A program made the position numbers and the translations under genes. This document shows positions 1 through 5,339 of a DNA stretch of 5,339 nt, piece after piece; within the stretch, counting starts at the first letter, position 1, and every line of letters starts with the position of its first letter. Origin of the DNA: Planctomycetota bacterium (lineage in GTDB: Bacteria; Planctomycetota; Planctomycetia; Pirellulales; UBA7805). The notes under the pieces were generated by a model. The model saw only the letters and a program-made list of their open reading frames with translations, made no database searches and was not told the origin of the DNA. The stretch is from contig JABABY010000143.1 of assembly GCA_014237955.1 (NCBI GenBank), positions 1-5,339 of the forward strand. The letters are read 5' to 3'.

Positions 1-3059
<3,059 letters not shown>

Positions 3060-3149
3060 TAGCTCGAAACATTGTGCGATTGGTGTCCTCTATCCTGTAA
3101 ACGTCAGGGATCGGCTTTATGCTCCTGCAGGCTAGAATCGATGGGCCAT

Positions 3150-3178
3150 TTGCAGATCCAGGGAAATTGCGTTTTAAT
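3150..3178 (+). promoter_or_regulatory. Weak candidate sigma-70-type promoter for the DUF3500-like/arsC-like pair
   Basis: TTGCAG (3150-3155) and TTTAAT (3173-3178) are separated by 17 bases, about 50 bases before the start codon at 3232. The -10 matches five of six consensus bases but the -35 matches only three. A second -10-like hexamer, TAGAAT (3133-3138), has no partner at a good distance. The gap is short and secA readthrough is also possible, so this is only a candidate. Confidence 0.25.
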
Positions 3179-3221
3179 TTAGATAGCATTCGCAAACGAT
3201 TTTTCCTTGGATCCGAACTCC

Positions 3222-3225
3222 GGAG
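3222..3225 (+). promoter_or_regulatory. Ribosome binding site GGAG within a short palindrome
   Basis: GGAG lies six bases before the ATG at 3232 and supports that start over the adjacent ATG at 3235. It forms half of the perfect 10-base palindrome ACTCCGGAGT (3217-3226). Flanking bases extend this to an imperfect hairpin over 3213-3229 (six pairs, one bulged A, CCGG loop), which could partly mask the site in mRNA. The masking is inference. Confidence 0.6.
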
Positions 3226-3231
3226 TCGGCA

Positions 3232-3360
3232 ATGATGACGCGCTTTCTGAACCCCCCTGCCCACCAGCACGTGGGAACCGATCTCTCAAGACGACATTTT
3301 CTCAAATCGGCGGCCGGTACCGCGCTTGTAGCAACCGGACTACCGACGACGGCATTGGCG
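3232..3360 (+). other. Twin-arginine signal peptide
   Basis: The n-region is long (18 residues before the motif). The motif SRRHFLK has the invariant Arg20-Arg21 and Phe23, Leu24 and Lys25 at the consensus positions. The h-region AAGTALVATGL is only mildly hydrophobic, as is typical of Tat rather than Sec signals. The most likely signal peptidase I site is after ALA (41-43), leaving a mature N-terminus of NPPQ. Confidence 0.85.
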
Positions 3361-4278
3361 AATCCTCCCCAAAACAATCGAGCCATCTCACCCGAATCGC
3401 TTGTGGGCCGTCTCTACCATTCCTTCAGCGGAGAACAAAAGAACATTGTCTGCTTTGATTGGGACCATCAGGATGCCAAGCGGGGATTGTTGCGTACTTT
3501 TATTGCGAACAACTGGAACATCACGCCCGCAGAAATCCAAAGCGACTTTTACACGGCCGAACAAAAGGCTCTGATCCGAGAAATTTTTGAAGGGATCATC
3601 CAGCCCGACTGGCATAAGCGGATCGACAAACAACTCGAGGATGATGCCGGAGGATTTGGCCATCGGCAGTCGTTGGCTATTTTTGGAGACCCCCATTCCG
3701 ATAAATTTGAATATGTCATGACCGGGCGGCACATGACCTTGCGGTGTGACGGCAATTCTGTTCCCCAGATGGCTTTTGGAGGCCCGATCTTTTATGGACA
3801 TGCGGCCGATGGCTTTCACGAGGCCTCCGACCACCCGGGCAATGTCTTCTGGCCCCAGGCAGTTGCCGCTAACAAGGTGTATGCCATGCTTGATGGGAAA
3901 CAACGCAAAGCGGCACTTGTCGAGCCATCGCCCCCGGAAAAGGCGGTCGGCTTCGGAGGTCCTGAGACATCACGGCCAGGAATTTCGGTCCGTGACCTTT
4001 CCCAAGATCAGCAGGCTGAGATGAAAAAGGTGCTGGCCAAACTCATCGAGCCCTACCGCCAAGCAGATCAGAACAAAGTCCAGGCCTGTCTGAATGCCCA
4101 GGGCGGCCTCGATCAATGTAATCTAGCATTCTATAGCGATGAGGATATCGGGAAGGACGGAATCTGGGACAACTGGCGGTTGGAGGGACCCTCCTTTGTC
4201 TGGTATTTCCGTGGTTCGCCCCACGTCCATGTCTGGGTTCACGTCGCCGACAACCCGGATGTCACTCTTAATGCCTAA
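3232..4278 (+). CDS. Tat-exported DUF3500-like protein of unknown function
   Basis: Predicted secreted protein of 348 residues. Residues 19-25 are SRRHFLK, a textbook twin-arginine motif, followed by a weakly hydrophobic stretch and ALA before Asn44, so export should be via Tat, usually folded and often with a cofactor. The mature part resembles the DUF3500 family as I remember it: an early 'NNW-x-ITP' segment (93-99), a conserved-looking TGRHMTL (164-170), GGPIFYGH (183-190), then 'MLDGKQRKAAL' (219-229) and a histidine-rich end, HVHVWVH (331-337). There is no transmembrane helix beyond the signal. Cys286 and Cys296 flank a short loop and could pair once exported. The start at 3232 is set by GGAG six bases upstream; a second ATG follows directly. 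The downstream arsC-like gene begins 24 bases after the stop, which suggests co-transcription. No enzyme activity can be assigned. The family call is from memory, without a search. Confidence 0.7.
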   Translation: MMTRFLNPPAHQHVGTDLSRRHFLKSAAGTALVATGLPTTALANPPQNNRAISPESLVGRLYHSFSGEQKNIVCFDWDHQDAKRGLLRTFIANNWNITPAEIQSDFYTAEQKALIREIFEGIIQPDWHKRIDKQLEDDAGGFGHRQSLAIFGDPHSDKFEYVMTGRHMTLRCDGNSVPQMAFGGPIFYGHAADGFHEASDHPGNVFWPQAVAANKVYAMLDGKQRKAALVEPSPPEKAVGFGGPETSRPGISVRDLSQDQQAEMKKVLAKLIEPYRQADQNKVQACLNAQGGLDQCNLAFYSDEDIGKDGIWDNWRLEGPSFVWYFRGSPHVHVWVHVADNPDVTLNA

Positions 4279-4292
4279 TTGGAAAACTGAGC

Positions 4293-4296
4293 GGAG
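4293..4296 (+). promoter_or_regulatory. Ribosome binding site for the arsC-like gene
   Basis: GGAG sits six bases before the ATG at 4303, inside the 24-base gap after the DUF3500-like stop codon. The surrounding CGGAGTC-NN-CA-ATG is the same as upstream of the DUF3500-like gene, with only two differing positions over 14 bases. This fixes the start and supports translation from a shared mRNA. Confidence 0.75.
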
Positions 4297-4302
4297 TCCT
4301 CA

Positions 4303-4647
4303 ATGAGCCCGGTGACTATTTATCATAATCCACACTGCAGCAAGAGTCGCCAGACGCTTGCCCTGCTCCGCGAACGAAATGTCGAACCGGACATCATCGA
4401 ATACCTCAAAACCCCACCCAGCGAAAGTGAGCTCACAAACATTGCCCACAAACTAGGAATTGCACCGGCTGAAATGGTTCGCAAAAAAGAAGCCCATGCG
4501 CTCAAACTATCCAACACAGAAGATTCCGCTCAGTGGATTGCCCGCATGGCCCGCAATCCGGAAATTATCGAGAGGCCGATCGTCGTTTGTGGTACGCGGG
4601 CCCGCATCGGACGACCCCCGGAAAACATACTGGAACTTCTCTCCTGA
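4303..4647 (+). CDS. arsC: ArsC/YfgD-family thioredoxin-fold reductase (arsenate reductase-like)
   Basis: Cytoplasmic protein of 114 residues. In the ArsC family, arsenate is reduced to arsenite through a cysteine-arsenate adduct, with glutaredoxin and glutathione as thiol donors. Here YHNPHCSKSRQTL carries the catalytic Cys12. The three arginines that bind the oxyanion in E. coli plasmid ArsC (60, 94, 107) have good counterparts: Arg60 in EMVRKKE, Arg91 in ERPIVV and Arg104 in IGRPPE. The HCSKSR and ARIGRPPE forms look closer to chromosomal YfgD than to plasmid ArsC, whose role in resistance is less clear. The length is typical of the short chromosomal form (YfgD is about 119). No arsR, arsB or acr3 gene is visible nearby; the partner upstream is a Tat-exported DUF3500-like protein. 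Fold and catalytic set are well supported; arsenate as the true substrate is inference. Confidence 0.9.
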   Translation: MSPVTIYHNPHCSKSRQTLALLRERNVEPDIIEYLKTPPSESELTNIAHKLGIAPAEMVRKKEAHALKLSNTEDSAQWIARMARNPEIIERPIVVCGTRARIGRPPENILELLS

Positions 4648-4709
4648 ACATAGCCGATGTAAGGCAATCGATTTGTCGATCTCCTAGTTAGCCGCCACGG
4701 TTCAGTTTG

Positions 4710-5339
4710 TTACATCGCCTCAATGTACTCGGCCTCAAACGACTCGATCGTGTCAAGAAGCTCATCGCGAACCGATTCCAGACGGGTTTTGTCTTGGATC
4801 TTCTGTCCCCCGGAATCGACCACATAAAATACATCGACTACCTGATCAATGTGGGTGCCAATCTTGGCAGCCAATACCGACAAATCGAGATCGTGCAACT
4901 TTCGCGCTACAACATAAAGCAACCCCGCGCGATCCGGAGCAAAAATTTGTATGATGGTTGCTCGCTCGCTGGTCACATTATCGTATAGCACCCGTATCGG
5001 CACACCAAAAAGAACCGCTTTGTTTGTTGTTGATGTATTCCAGATGCGGCGAAATGTTGGCGGCTCCGAATCAGGATTCTGTAAGGCAGAGATGAGATGA
5101 GCACAAATATGATCGATTCGTTCTTGAACAGGTATTGCTTCAAACTGCTTGTCGATCACATGAAATCGGTCGAGGATCCAACCACCGTTAAGCGTATTGA
5201 TCTGTGCCGAGAGAATCTCGATCCCTTCACTCGACAAGGCGCCCGCCAGACGGAAAAAACTGCCTGGCACAATTGATTCATGAGCCCCTACGGTAAACTC
5301 TGTCACTCCACGGTCTTCTCGGTAGATACCCCAGGCAAC
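4710..5339 (-). CDS. glnD: GlnD-like uridylyltransferase C-terminal part with two ACT domains, truncated by window edge
   Basis: The reading frame enters from the right edge without a stop and ends at TAA (4712-4710); about 209 residues are visible. The GTG at 5306 is internal, as the open frame continues upstream as REDRG. Two ACT domains are seen. The first, from TEFTVGAH (about 5306 leftward), includes PGSFFRLAGAL, ILSAQINT and LDRFHVID. The second includes APDRAGLL, AAKIGTH, QVVDVFYVVD and GGQKI, very like the last ACT of GlnD. A linker with VLYDN precedes the second. In GlnD these domains bind glutamine and switch the N-terminal nucleotidyltransferase and HD domains between modifying and de-modifying the PII protein. 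Those catalytic domains would lie outside the window, so a stand-alone ACT-repeat protein cannot be excluded. It is convergent with the arsC-like gene, 62 bases apart. Confidence 0.8.
   Translation of the reverse strand, partial: VAWGIYREDRGVTEFTVGAHESIVPGSFFRLAGALSSEGIEILSAQINTLNGGWILDRFHVIDKQFEAIPVQERIDHICAHLISALQNPDSEPPTFRRIWNTSTTNKAVLFGVPIRVLYDNVTSERATIIQIFAPDRAGLLYVVARKLHDLDLSVLAAKIGTHIDQVVDVFYVVDSGGQKIQDKTRLESVRDELLDTIESFEAEYIEAM

Noticed and set aside
3187..3206. TCG-CAAA-CGA followed by five T bases as a terminator after secA
   Set aside because: Only three base pairs form; too weak for an intrinsic terminator.
3060..3231. Possible small gene or RNA in the secA to DUF3500-like gap
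   Set aside because: No open frame with a ribosome binding site, tRNA-like fold or repeat was seen; only the weak promoter candidate and the leader palindrome stand out.
4182..4194. GGAGGG-A-CCCTCC inverted repeat
   Set aside because: It encodes LEGPS in the DUF3500-like protein, has almost no loop space, and shows no context for a regulatory site.
4667..4680. ATCGA-TTTG-TCGAT hairpin between the convergent genes as a terminator
   Set aside because: The stem has only five AT-rich pairs and no T-run on either side. The 62-base gap holds no convincing terminator.
5304..5306. GTG (minus strand) as the start of the ACT-domain gene
   Set aside because: The frame continues to the window edge with no stop, and the ACT strand begins right at this point, so the codon is most likely an internal valine.

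Overview
The window holds four genes: the 3' part of secA (+), a Tat-exported DUF3500-like protein (+), a small ArsC/YfgD-type reductase (+), and the 3' part of a glnD-like gene (-) that runs off the right edge. The best guess for the source is a planctomycete or a close relative. The grounds are an unusually long SecA with extra modules in its helicase and wing regions, a Tat-exported DUF3500-like protein, and an acidic 'L-DG-x-L-x-G-x-I' insert of a kind I associate with planctomycete proteins. This is inference from protein style; no rRNA or other marker lies in the window.

Layout: bases 1-3059 are secA without its 5' end (the usual N-terminal Walker A region is upstream). Bases 3060-3231 form a 172-base gap with a weak candidate promoter and a ribosome binding site inside a short palindrome. 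Bases 3232-4278 encode the DUF3500-like protein. After 24 bases comes the ArsC-like gene (4303-4647), so these two probably form a dicistron. A 62-base gap without a convincing terminator separates it from the convergent glnD-like gene (4710 to beyond 5339).

Functionally, SecA drives Sec export of unfolded proteins, while the DUF3500-like protein carries a twin-arginine signal and would leave by the separate Tat route. The ArsC-like protein is a cytoplasmic thiol enzyme, and GlnD senses nitrogen status. No single pathway joins all four, and apart from the dicistron the order looks like ordinary housekeeping sequence. The most unusual material is inside SecA: a roughly 45-residue insert at the start of the second nucleotide-binding domain, and an expansion of the helical wing into about five diverged copies of one module. 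I see no CRISPR array, RNA gene, insertion sequence or phage gene.
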